Of a stretch of DNA of 64,000 bases, positions 45,659 through 56,161 are shown piece by piece. Numbering within the stretch: the stretch's first letter is position 1; each line of letters starts with the position of its first letter. This DNA is from Neoceratodus forsteri. Lineage: Eukaryota; Chordata; Ceratodontiformes; Ceratodontidae. Below the pieces are notes generated by a model, which was not told where the DNA came from, did no database searches, and worked only from the letters and a program-made list of their open reading frames with translations. Made by a program: the position numbers and the translations under genes. The stretch is taken from the NCBI GenBank assembly GCA_016271365.2, contig CM028132.1:590371001-590435000 (forward strand), given 5' to 3'.

Positions 45659-46384
45659 TTGTTTGTATCTTTTTGTTCTTGCAGATACTGAGATTTGGTC
45701 TGGTGTCCGGCTGATCCATGTGCATTTGGTCCTTTTTATTTTTCTTTTCCTAACCCGATCAAACCTTCCTTTACATGTCCTCTCCCCTTTTGTTTTGTGT
45801 TAGCTCCTCTAACTAATGGATTTGGATTATTATGAAACAAAGAATGATTAAATAAACTACAAATTTAAAAAAAAATTGGAGATCCCAGTGTACCACTTTC
45901 TCCAGATTTCTTACCTCTATGCTGTTGTATTGTGCGTTTACTCTGCACTGGCTGATTTGATCCAGGATGTATATGTATATTATGCACATACTAGGATTAC
46001 TAAGGGCTGATATAGTGCCTTTTGGCAGCTCACAAGAAAGTAAAACTTGTGCAGTATGCATCATGCACTTTACAATGTTTAATTTTTTATTGTTTTACTG
46101 TTATCCATCTTATTAGATGTCTGTTTTACATTCACTTTAAGTAATGCATTTATAAGGGTGTTGATTTAATCTATCAAATAATTAAGTGATGTTTCTATAT
46201 AAACGGATGTGATGTCCCTAAGTACCACACCCCTGATGAAGAGACTGGGTTTCCGAAGAGCCGGGCCAAGTGGGGTATTCAGCCCGGTTGTGTTATTCAC
46301 CCAATAAAGCTGGTCATTTGAATACAGCTCAGCAGTGGGTGAAATTCTTCATGTTTACATATTTTCCATGAGTGCAGTACCTTG
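45659..46384 (+). repeat. PLE1 3' region and start of the next copy (right arm)
   Basis: This is the 3' UTR of PLE1 followed by the beginning of another copy. CACCCAATAAAGCTGGTC near 46300 precedes CAGTGGGTGAAATTCTTC at 46332, which also opens the element at 33886. It is an inverted match to 33200-33884 and a direct match from 46318 onward to 33885-34035. Confidence 0.85.
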
Positions 46385-46477
46385 TTGTGTGTTTGTATGC
46401 TTAACAGGTGGGCTACCTGTTGGACACTGCACCGACCCTATTACCACTGGCCGCAGTCCTGAATATTTTTTGTTTCT

Positions 46478-47626
46478 TTTGGTATTAGGGGACTTCAGAA
46501 CCTGGGTTTATGATGAAACCTTGCCTCTTGGTCAGCAGCTTCTCTAGTTGATTTTATCACTTTACCATACATAGGTGGTTGCCTCTGCAACTCATCAGCA
46601 TGGTTTCACACACTGGACATGGTCTTCCTGTTGGGGCTTGACATAAGTGTGGTCAGGGCTGATCCAGCCATTTGGTCAGATCATTAAGTTGTGTCTCCTT
46701 TGCAAGGCCCCCTGGGTAAATACCCCTCTGGTGGAGATGGCTGGTACCACTCGAAAGTTAACTTGGAGCTTCGCAAGCTCCAGGCAGTGTGAATCATCTT
46801 GAGGATGACGATGGATTGTGCTCAGGGAGCTGAGAAAGCCATTGAACACTATAATACAGCTCTTGTGGCCACCTTGGACTCCCTATCACCTTTCTGTGTC
46901 CATCCCTTGACCTCTCACTGCAGCTCACCATGGTACTATGAGAAGCTGAGGTGGTTGAAAACTAAGGGACAGAAGTTAGAGCATTCTTGCTGGAAGTCCC
47001 ATTCTGAGGAGGACAAATTGACTCACTACAGTGAATATTAGAGTGTCCCTGTCAAGGACTATTGCTGCAAGCAAGAAATGACTGGCTTAGCTTTTTCACA
47101 CCGTGGACATATTGCTAAATCTGCCCTGTCTGCAGTCCAAATGAGCATTCTCTGCAGAGAGGTGCAAAGAGTTCAGCCATTTATTCCTTGACAAGGTATC
47201 CTCCATTCAGACTGAGATTGCCTCAAGAGGCTTGTCATGGGCCAGTGACATCTGGTGTGGCAGAGGCAATGATGGTCTAGTGTTCTGAGTTGATTTCTGG
47301 CCAGTTGTAGAAGAGAAGGTGGTTTGTGTGATCTTGGGTGTGCGCCCTAGTTACTGTTTGCTGGATCCTGGGCCTACTTAGCTGCTGATTGGTAGTCTTG
47401 AATCCCCAGGGCCAGTATATTCTTAGATTGTTGGGTGTTCCTTGAGGGAGGGTGTTTTATCATTAGCTCTAAAAAGGGCAGTGGTGAAGCTTCTCCTGAA
47501 GAAACCATCTTTGGACCCCGACAGTCTGGTTAATTACAGGTCTATCTTGAGCCTTCCCCTTTTGGAGAAGGTACTGTAATTGAGAAGGCAGTTGAAGCAC
47601 AGTCCAAGGCTCACCTGGAGCTATAT
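46478..47626 (+). pseudogene. L2-b piece 2 of 4, endonuclease end to RT start
   Basis: This resumes at LVLGDFRTWVYDETLPLGQQ (46478-46540). It continues through the linker (HYNTALVATLDSLSPF near 46847) and starts the reverse transcriptase (RAVVKLLLKKPSLDPDSLVN near 47477-47535). Stops are frequent. It ends near 47626 at LELY, where minus-strand LINE Xa-5 is inserted, and continues at 49839. Confidence 0.82.
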
Positions 47627-49838
47627 TTATTTATTTGAAACGTTTCACCAGGAAAGGCATAGTGACCTACAAAAAGCTCATTTCCAGGTACATCCTGGGA
47701 GGAGGGGAAATGGGAAACTGCAACTGATATAGACAAAAACCTTGATAAAAAACAAATAAGTATCATATAGTGATATAAATATAAACAACTACAGCTATGT
47801 CCAGCTTAAAATGTGATGAGGATAATCCACTTAATAATAATATTGCACATTCAGGACTTGAGATTGGAGCGCTGTGACTTGGCAGCGACAGAGTGGGTGA
47901 GGGGAAAAGAGAGAGAATGTATCTATAGCTAGGCTACCTGAGAAAATGGGGCAGGGGAAAAGGGATAGGGTAAAGGGGGGAGATCTTGGACCCTCTGGGA
48001 TGCACACCCCACAAGGGACAAACTCGGCTATGAGCAACCCAAACCGAACGCACTGGTCACCCAGGCCTGCAAGAAAGACAGCGTTGTGGGGAAAGGTAGG
48101 AGTGGGGAGTGTGGGTAGGAGTGTGTCAGGCACAGTTGCAGGATGGAGAAATGTAGTTGTGAAAAAGAGAGGATAACGAATGAGTGGACAGGGCAGAGTG
48201 GATATCTAGGGGAAGAGAATTCCAAATTTTAGGGAAGTGGTAGGAGAAAGCAGCCTGTCCTGAAGAGGAAGATTGAATGGGGAGTGCAAGGGTCCAGTAG
48301 CTAGAGTTGTGGAAAGAGTAGGTGGGAGTCAAGGGGTGGAGAGAAGTGCGGTGAGGGGAAGGGAGCTGAGACAGTATTTCCCGATTAGGGAGGATCAGTT
48401 GGTGAGGCGTCTGGCCCCAACAGGTGAGAAGGAGAGAGTGGTATAAAGGTCACAATGGTGTGTACGGGGTGGACAGTCCAGAGCAAACCGATAAAAGGAG
48501 TTGAAAAGGATGTCCAGTCTGGTTAGGGTGAACTTAGGGGCAGCACTGTAGAATATGTTACCATAGTCAAAAATTGGGAGGATCATTTTCTGGACAATTT
48601 CACGGCAGACCGGTAGGGGATGCAACCACGGTGTCTGTACAGAGCACCTAGTTTGGGATGCAATTTTTTGTGGATAGCATCCACATGTCCAGCAAAGTTG
48701 AGGTGCCAGTCAAGCCAGAGCCCGGGGTACTTGAAGGAGGTGACATCCTCTAATATGGACCCCTCAAGGGTGTGGAACAATGGGGTGGCATTAAGCCTAC
48801 CAAGCTTGGCTGGCCTGCCGGCACAACAGTATCACTACCACTTGTGATGCCAGCGTCCTAGGATTGGGAGTGATCTCGGGCTGCTGGAGGGCTGGCCAGG
48901 GGGAGCAGGATCAAACACCCGATGGGCTGCTCTCCTCCTCCTCCAGGGAGGGTGGAACTGCATGTCCCGCCACTTTACCACCACCTGGGTGTCCATGAGT
49001 GGAGGTGCAGAGGGACAGCAGGAATCTGGGTGGGAGGATTTCGCCTGGGATCCAGAGTGGCAGTATGTCTCAACGTGCTCCACCTCCCTGGATCCCCTAA
49101 AGTGCAGACGTCTGCAGGGAGAAACCAGAAGAAGTGGAAAATCCCCACACCAGCTGTCTGTAGATGGGACCTGGCTGTCTCGAGACTCCATAACCCGGCT
49201 CCTCAGGGGGCCAGTCGGATCACCTGATGCACACTCATGGACTGGGGAGGCATTGAGGGGGTTCCCTCCTTCCCCACCTGGGGGACAAACCGCGGCAGGA
49301 TGGGGGATGGTCCACCAGTACCCTGGATGAGTTATCTGGGGTGGAGCTACGGGAGCGCGCACAGCCTTGGGCTCCCCAAAGAAAGGTGGATGGTGTGAAG
49401 AATAAGGGGTCATAAAGAGTAAATAAAAATAAAAAAAAGGCTAGCAAGCCTATGCCTGGTGCCAGAGGTCATAGAGACCATCTTTTTGGCATTGAGGGAC
49501 AACTGATTTGAGCGAAACCAGTTGGACTTTATTGAAGTCCAGCTGGAGGCTGGTTGCCACATCAGAGGGGGAGGTGCCAGAGCCATGAAGAACAGTATCA
49601 TCCATGTACATGTGACTAGCCACAGCAGAGCAGGCAGCAGGAAGGTCATTTAAGAATATTGAGAAGAGTATCAGGCCAAGGACCGACTCTTGTGGGACTC
49701 CAGTGTTGATGGAGAGTGGGGAGAGAGGGAATTGCCTATTCTGATTGACTGAGTCCTACCCACAAGGTAGGAACGGAAGAAGTTAGTGGCGGTTTCGGAG
49801 AGACCAGCTGCTGCAAGCTTTTCGATGAGAATGGTGTG
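47627..49838 (-). mobile_element. LINE Xa-5, inserted in L2-b
   Basis: The 3' end lies at the left (rc of TTTATTTATTTGAAACG, then TTTCACCAGGAAAGGC). On the minus strand the coding part has a decayed catalytic region near 49600 (HMYMDDTVLHG-like, the first alanine changed) and SMTSGTRHRLASL near 49440-49475. After SINE-C it continues with EGSILEDVTSFKYPGLWLDW near 48720 and LHPKLGALYRHRGCI near 48640. TRLDILFNSFYRFALDCPP follows near 48490-48545, then AFSYHFPKIWNSLPLDIHSA near 48210-48260. It is 5'-truncated in the reverse transcriptase. The junctions share only TATAT. Confidence 0.78.
48808..49438 (+). mobile_element. SINE-C, tRNA-headed SINE (631 bp)
   Basis: It begins GCTGGCCTGCCGGCACAACA, with CACTTGTGATGCCAGCGTCC and GGATTGGG following, the same head as SINE-B. 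It ends AAATAAAAATAAAAAAAA. The flanks GCCTACCAAGCTT (48795-48807) and GGCTAGCAAGCCT (49439-49451) match at 10 of 13 positions, a decayed target duplication. Removing it restores the reading of LINE Xa-5 (RHRLASL to RLNATPLFHTLEGS). The body resembles the first segment of SINE-A. Confidence 0.75.
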
Positions 49839-50357
49839 TATATAACATCTTCAAGCCATTCTAGTCGAGAGTTAGGCCCTGTCACAGTACTGAGACTGCC
49901 CTTGTCAGAGTGATGCATGATCTCATGGTGAGAGACTAGGGACTGTGCTTCATTTTGATCCTTCTGGATCTCTCATTGGCCTTTGACACAGTAGACCATG
50001 GTGTGCTAGTTAATTGCTAGGGAATTATGTGGGACCTGCCAGCACAGTTGTGCACTGGTATGAGTACTGTATTACCGTAAGATCATAGCAGGTAGCTCTA
50101 GGTAATTACATCTCTGGAGCAGGTATTTTTTCCTGTGGGGTTCCACAAGGTTCAATCTTGGCACCAATGTTGTTCGTTGTGTACGTGTTGCCATTTGGTG
50201 AGATCATTAGACAGCATGGATTAGAGTTTCATTGTTATGCAGATGACATTCAGCTCTATCTGTCTTGCACTCCTGATGGGTTGAATTCTGCTTCAGTGTT
50301 TGGGCAGTGCCTACAAGAAATCAACACCTGGATGGCCTCCAACTGGCTGTGTCTCAA
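49839..50357 (+). pseudogene. L2-b piece 3 of 4, RT palm
   Basis: This continues the reverse transcriptase with a degraded TETALVRVMHDLM near 49890. LILLDLSLAFDTVDHGVLVN follows near 49955-50015, a shifted QGSILAPMLF near 50145, and the catalytic box HCYADDIQLYLSC near 50231-50270, both aspartates present. It ends in NWLCLN. The last 14 bases, TGGCTGTGTCTCAA (50344-50357), are repeated at 54459 after PLE2. Confidence 0.87.
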
Positions 50358-51617
50358 TAGTCAAAATCCATCAAACAAATCAGGAGTCCACAGTGTTAGG
50401 AATGTCTTCTTCTTTATTTCAATTATAGCCCCCCTACGTTTCGCTCGTATGAGCTTATTCACGGTTTTTTTTTTCTTTTTGTACTGTTTCAAAACAAAGT
50501 GTAAATATGCTTGTGAATAACTGTTCTCATATGTTTACAAAAAAATGTTTAAAACTTAATAATTTTACACCGTAAGTCTACCTACGTGCTTCTCTCTATG
50601 TGCACTGAATTCATTTAACTTCAGCAAAACTTTTACTTCCTCCTAAATTAATAGAAACCATAATTATATCATAAGTATTTAAATAACGCTAAAACAAAAG
50701 ACATGTCACATCCATTAACAAAAGTTAATAATAAACTTTTTATACCCCATAACACGCATACCTGGGAACGCTACTTTCCACATTGAATGTTATCTGTTAA
50801 CTTCCAAATTATTATTCCACTCAAATCAGATTTCTAAAGAAATACATAATGAAACTCATTTACTTGCAATGATTTAACAATGCTTAATGCACTTTGAAAC
50901 TACTTCTTATGTAAACTTATTTAAATAAGCTTGTTATGAGTCATAATGGTTCCTTACCTCAAAAGGTTATGCTGACAAAATGAATTTTAAATGTTGCAGG
51001 AGCCAGCTTTTAACCGTGACTCGTGATTTAGCGAATAAAACTTAAAACAAGGTTGAGCGTTCCACAATGGCGTTTCAAAGATGCTGTAGCGTTCCCCTCT
51101 GCTGCCTACCCTCTTGAGCAGCTTGGATTTCCCGTGGGAGTGACATGTCACTTCCTGTAACTCTTGCGATGTGAGAGTGTTGCTATGCAACCATACACTC
51201 ATTCCCAGTTGCTTGGGAATGAACGCGGTAGTCCAAGCTGCTCATTTTAAAGTGACATAGCCAATTTGTTAAGCTTTATAAAAACTGTAACTTCTCTGCT
51301 GCAGATACCATAAGGATGTGGCAACATGAAATTTAACTTATATTTAAACATATCTTTTCTGACATGTAAACATAATAAATTATTTATATAAACCAAAAAT
51401 GATTCATTCATATTGAATGCTGTTATTTTTATTTTAAGATAATAAATTCAATTCATACAACTTTTAATTATGTATAGACTGTATGAATACACTTAACTAT
51501 TATGTAAATAAATATACATTTTATATATGTAATTATTCACTCCAATGAATGACTTAACTTTAAACTGATAACACCTAAACAATATAACGACTTAAATTTC
51601 ACGAACATGACTGCCAA

Positions 51618-52531
51618 TTACATTCTATATTCATACCAATTGACTTTTCTAAAGTTTTTAAAGTGAAATATCCATTTCATTTCCATTTTTTCAAGTAACT
51701 GGATGTAATTGCCTCCTCTTAATGGCATTTTAACTACCTCAAGCCCCCAAAACCTCAAAGATGCTCCTGTATGGCCAGCCTGATTGAAATGTAATGCAAC
51801 AGGTGATTGTTCCACTCTATTTCTAATATCATTTTTATGTTCTAAAATCCTAATTTTTAGGGCTCTTTTTGTTTGCCCCACATACAATCTATCACAGGGG
51901 CATTGTAAAACATATACAACCCCTTCTGTGTTACAATCTATGTGATCTTTTATGTCAAATTCTTCATTAAAATGGGGATGTTTAAATGTACTTTTTTTAC
52001 TAGTATTGTTGCACACTGTACATTTCCCACATCTGGTCATGCCAGGTTGCAGGGGGCCAAGTAGTAATTGTGTTCCTTTGATTTCCTTATGTTTAAATTG
52101 TGAATGAACCAACCTGTCTTTTATATTTCAAACTTTTTTTGCTACTATAATTGGTGTTTGTTGTAAAGATTTAACAGAGGGATTATTCGATGCGACTAAA
52201 TACCAATATTTATTAATAATTTTTCTGATTTCTGTCATTTTATGATTATATTTTATGGCTAACACCATTCTATCCTGCTTTTGTTTCTTTTCTTCATGAA
52301 GAAGATCATGCCTAGATAGATTCTCTATTTTATTACTCGCTAGTGTTAAAACCTTTTTGGAATAACCCCTATCACTAAACCTTGTTAACATCTCTTCTTT
52401 TTGTTGTAAATATTCATTTGGTTCTTTACAATTTCTTTTGACCCTGACCAATTGTGCGTAGGGAATGCTGTTTTTAAGCTTTGGCTCATGATAGCTTTTG
52501 CTATGTAATAAAGTATTTCTATCTGTACTTG
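51618..52531 (-). pseudogene. PLE2 left copy: RT thumb and GIY-YIG endonuclease
   Basis: On the minus strand the copy starts inside the reverse transcriptase (TDRNTLLHSKSYHEPKLKNS near 52470-52530, IPYAQLVRVKRNCKEP near 52420-52460), the conserved Penelope region after the palm. The frame runs to 52128, where it shifts by a few bases. From 52112 to 51618 a 164-codon frame carries a cysteine cluster (CGKCTVC near 52020) and IKDHIDCNTEGVVYVLQC. The nuclease box follows: VVY, LYVGQT, ALKIRILEHK and a late glutamate in LEKMEMKWIF. The GIY motif reads VVY, as in many Penelope proteins. The coding part is only mildly decayed, so the insertion is probably younger than PLE1. Confidence 0.88.
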
Positions 52532-53089
52532 TACAACAAACACCAATTATAGCAGCAAAAAAAGTTTGAAATATAAAAGACAGGTTGGTTCATTCACAAT
52601 TTAAACATAAGGAAATCAAAGGAACACAATTACTATTTGGCCCCCTGCAACCTGGCATGACCAGATGTGGGAAGTGTACAACAATACTAGTAAAAAAGTA
52701 TATTTAAACATCCCCATTTTAATGAAGAATTTGACATAAAAGATCACATAGATTGTAACACAGAAGGGGTTGTATATGTTTTACAATGCCCCTGTGTTAG
52801 ATTGTATGTGGGGCAAACAAAAAGGGCCCTAAAAATTAGGATTTTGGAACATAAAAATGATGTTAGAAATAGAGTGGAACAATCACCTGTTGCATTACAT
52901 TTCAATCAGGCTGGCCATACAGGAGCCTCTTTGAGGTTTTGGGGGCTTGAGGTAGTTAAAATGCCATTAAGAGGAGGCAATTACATCCAGCTACTTGAAA
53001 AAACGGAAATGAAATGGATATTTCATTTAAAAACTTTAGAAAAGTCACTTGGTATGAATATAGAATGTAACTGGCAGTCATGTTTGTGA
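52532..53089 (+). pseudogene. PLE2 right copy: GIY-YIG endonuclease
   Basis: Homology to the left copy begins at 52532 (TACAACAAACACCAATTATA), so this copy is truncated about 375 bp later in the gene. A small deletion in the cysteine cluster near 52675-52690 breaks the frame. The nuclease then reads LYVGQTKRALKIRILEHKND and VALHFNQAGHTGASLRFWG to a stop at 53089. Differences from the left copy are few, for example VEQSPVALHFNQAGH is identical. The 3' UTR runs on to about 54380. Confidence 0.87.
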
Positions 53090-54458
53090 AATTTAAATCG
53101 TTATATTGTTTAGGTGTTATCAGTTTAAAGTTAAGTCATTCATTGGGGTGAATAATTACATATATAAAATGTATATTTATTTACATAATAGTTAAGTGTA
53201 TTCATACAGTCTATACATAATTAAAAGTTATATGAATTGAATTTATTATCTTAAAATAAAAATAACAGCATTCAATATGAATGAATCATTTTTGGTACTT
53301 CTGTGATCTATATGTATCAATGTTCAACTGTAATAAGAAAGATTTCATTAATGTTTATATAAATAATTTATGATGTTTACATGTCAGAAAAGATATGTTT
53401 AAATATAAGTTAAATTTCATGTTGCCACATCCTTATGGTATCTGCAGCAGGGAAGTTACAGTTTTTATAAAGCTTAACAAATTGGCTATGTCACTTTAAA
53501 ATGAGCAGCTTGGACATCCGTGTTCATTCCCAAGCAACTGGGAATGAGAGTATGGTTACATAGCGACACTCTCACATCGCGAGAGTTACAGGAAGTGACA
53601 CGTCACTCCTGCGGGAAATCCAAGCTGCTCAAGAGGGTAGGCAGCAGAGGGGAACACTACAGCGTCTTTGAAACGCCATTGTGGAATGCTCAACCTTGTT
53701 TTAAGTTTTATTCGCTAAATCGCGAGTCACGGTTAAAAGCTGGTTCCTGCAACATTTAAAATTCATTTTGTCAGCATAACCTTTTGAGGTAAGGAACCAT
53801 TATGACTCGTAAAAAGCTTATTTCAATAAGTTTACATAAGAAGTAGTTTCAAAGTGCATTAAGCATTGTTAAATCATTGCAATTAATGAGTTTCATTATG
53901 TATTTCTTTAGGAATCTGATTTGAATGGAATAATAATTTGGAAGTTAACAGATAACATTCAATGTGGAAAGTAGTGTTCCCAGGTATGCGTGTTATGGGG
54001 TGTAAAAAGTTTATTATTAACTTTTGTTAATGGATGTGACATGTCTTTTGTTTTAGCGTTATTTAAATACTTATGATATCATTATGGTTTCTATTAATTT
54101 AGGAGGAAGTAAAAGTTTTCCTGAAGTCAAATGAATTCAGTGCACATAGAGAGAAGCACGTAAGTAGACTTACAGGTGTAAAATTATTAAGTTTTAAACA
54201 TTTTTTGTAAACATATGAGAACAGTTATTCACAAGTATATTTACACTTTGTTTTGAAACAGTACAAAAAGAAAAAAAAACGTGAACAAACTCATACGAGA
54301 GAAACGTAGGGGGCTATAATTGAAATAAAGAAGACATTCCTAACACTGCGGACTCCTGATTTGTTTGATGGATTTTGACTATTGAAGCACCTTCGAGGGA
54401 GTCATTTAATTCATAAAGTTTAAAATCACCATTACCCAGATTGTGTTGTTATTTTTGT

Positions 54459-54650
54459 TGGCTGTGTCTCAACCCTGGCAAGACAGAGGTTATGATTATT
54501 GATCCAGGCTGGAATGGGTCAGCAATGAGAAGTGGTGGCCTTCTTTCACCATCTGTGAATGGTCAGTCACATCAAGCTGTGGATTTGGTGATTAGAAAGA
54601 AGTCAGGTATGCCACTAAAATTCTTTATGTATGGTTTGAGTAAATAATGC
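54459..54650 (+). pseudogene. L2-b piece 4 of 4
   Basis: The reverse transcriptase resumes after PLE2 with WLCLNPGKTEVMIIDPGWNG, exactly the residues expected after NWLCLN in piece 3. It goes on to SVNGQSHQAVDLVIRKKSG and ends near 54650. The C-terminus and 3' UTR of the L2 are missing. Confidence 0.85.
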
Positions 54651-54692
54651 TGAGAAAGGTTCATAGGGAATTCAAGCTTGAGGTTTTAATTT

Positions 54693-55920
54693 TTTTATTT
54701 TATTGTAAAATTGGAATTACCGCCTTTGAGCTAAAATCTCATTTACAAAGGATCCTCATCGACCAGAGGGTGGGGGAACATCAAGTACATGGACAGTGGA
54801 GAAAAACAAAAGCAGCTAGTAGGCATTGTCAGCTACACATCATTAAAAAGGCTATACTATGGATTGAATGCAGTTTCGATGTTCGGTGTTGGGTTACAAA
54901 TAGAAGGATGGGGAGAGATAGAATACATTGCAAAAGCCATCACTTAATTGCATAATACAGAGGAAAATAGTCCCGTAACAGATTAGGTAAGTAAACTGCA
55001 GATTCCAACTATGTACAAAGTATGAGAATTCCCAGAATGCAGCTATGGAGCTTAGATAGGTTCCCGGAGGGAACAATTAATGTGACCACCAACAAGTACA
55101 GCCATTAAGGGACAGTAGGTTACAGGCTAGACGGGTGAGGGGACAGCACAATGGTGGGTGATAGCTTAAGGGTCAGGGGGGCTAAGAGGGTGTGGTGGGG
55201 AGTATGGAGGGCCAGGAGAGCTAAGTGGGAGAGGGGGTTGGGGGAATGGAGGACCAAGGTGTGGGTAGGTGGGGATTAGTGGGCGATTCTTAGGAGCCAC
55301 AGGTCACCGTAGCCAAGTCATATTGTGTCAGGGGGCACCAGGAGGGCTAGAAATCACTGGGGTGTTATTTAAAGCAGCATTGTACTGGAGGGGAGATGGT
55401 CTTCTGAATTTCAGATTTGAACTGACCAAGACAAGTAAGGCTAGTAGTGGCCTGGGGGAGCTCATTTAGCCAGGTGGGGGTCCTTACTGAAAAGGCTCAC
55501 CTCCCCAAGGCAGTTCTTCTGAAAGGCACTGCTAGGGCATGTCTTGTAACACTTCTCATGGAGTGCTCAGCCGGGACTGGACAGAATAAGGCTTGGGGGG
55601 GGTGCAAGACCTAGATGGGCCTTCTTCCCTAGAAGGCAGGAGTGGAGCTTGATTCGGTCCATGAGAGGAAGCCATTGTATCCCAATGTAAAGGTTGCATG
55701 TGTGTGTAAGGTGATCTGCACCTAAAACAATGCAGCATGCATTGTTGAGGGTAGTATGGACCCTGTGCCAGCTGGTTTTAGAGGCTGCTCCACATACCAC
55801 ATTACCATAGTCCAGGATGGGTAGAACTGTCCCTCTAACTGCCCAGACCCTAGCCTCAGAGTGACCAACTGATTCCATCTGAATACATGGGATCAAAGAT
55901 ACTGTTAGTAACATTAGATT
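54693..55920 (-). mobile_element. LINE Xb-2, minus strand, 3' part
   Basis: The 3' end at the left (rc of ATAAAATAAAAAAATTAAAA) is followed by GGAATTACCGCCTTTGAGCT and ACAAAGGATCC. Reversed, this aligns with the last 70 bases of Xb-1 (ACCTTTGTAAAAGAGCC, CTCAAAGGTATTTGTAATTC). The coding segment at 55567-55914 has TVLPILDYGNVVCGAASKTS, LTHTCNLYIGIQWLPLMDRI and KKAHLGLAPP, matching the thumb of Xb-1 at about 15150-15370. It is 5'-truncated near 55920. Confidence 0.72.
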
Positions 55921-55968
55921 TGCTTAAAGTTGTATCAGAGGTGATTGAGTAGTTTAGGAACTATTGCT

Positions 55969-56161
55969 GCTGGATCACGTGATGGTCTGGGCTTGCTAGC
56001 TGCTGTTCCTCTTGGCTCCCGCTCCCCCATCAGTAAATCCGTTATAATCTGACATTTTCTGGCTAATATTGCTGGGGATTGCTTCAATAATATTGTTCCT
56101 GTATACCTAATGAAGCTTTTTGGCCATTTTCTGGTGTTTGTTACTACTTTAAATCGCTGTG
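55969..56161 (+). promoter_or_regulatory. L1-2 5' UTR with terminal CACGTG
   Basis: This leader of 193 bp has an E-box (CACGTG at 55976-55981) at its extreme 5' end, as in L1-1. No TATA box is seen. Internal promoter activity is expected for L1 leaders; here it is inferred. Confidence 0.5.

Larger units (their letters stand above)
33200..46477 (+). mobile_element. PLE1, Penelope-like retroelement (13.3 kb with nested insertions)
   Basis: A Penelope-like element is inserted in L2-b, with a 13-bp target duplication (12 of 13 match). Coding order on the plus strand is an N-terminal region, reverse transcriptase and GIY-YIG endonuclease, all broken. It is flanked by an inverted arm at the left (33200-33884) matching its own 3' region (45659-46384). 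After its 3' end it restarts with a second copy of its 5' sequence, since 46318-46477 repeats 33885-34035. This matches the pseudo-LTR organisation known for Penelope elements, in which partial tandem and inverted copies are joined. Without its own nested guests (SINE-A, L1-1, SINE-B) it is about 5.3 kb. Confidence 0.85.
50358..54458. mobile_element. PLE2, two Penelope copies joined head to head
   Basis: This 4101-bp unit is inserted once in L2-b, with the perfect 14-bp duplication TGGCTGTGTCTCAA at 50344-50357 and 54459-54472. The left copy (50358-52531) reads on the minus strand and the right copy (52532-54458) on the plus strand. Both have 5' ends at the centre and 3' ends outward. Arms of about 1.8 kb are inverted matches around a centre in which the left copy extends about 375 bp further into the reverse transcriptase. 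At the right, about 75 bp beyond the arm (after 54380) precede the duplication and may be the start of a further tandem copy. Confidence 0.9.
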
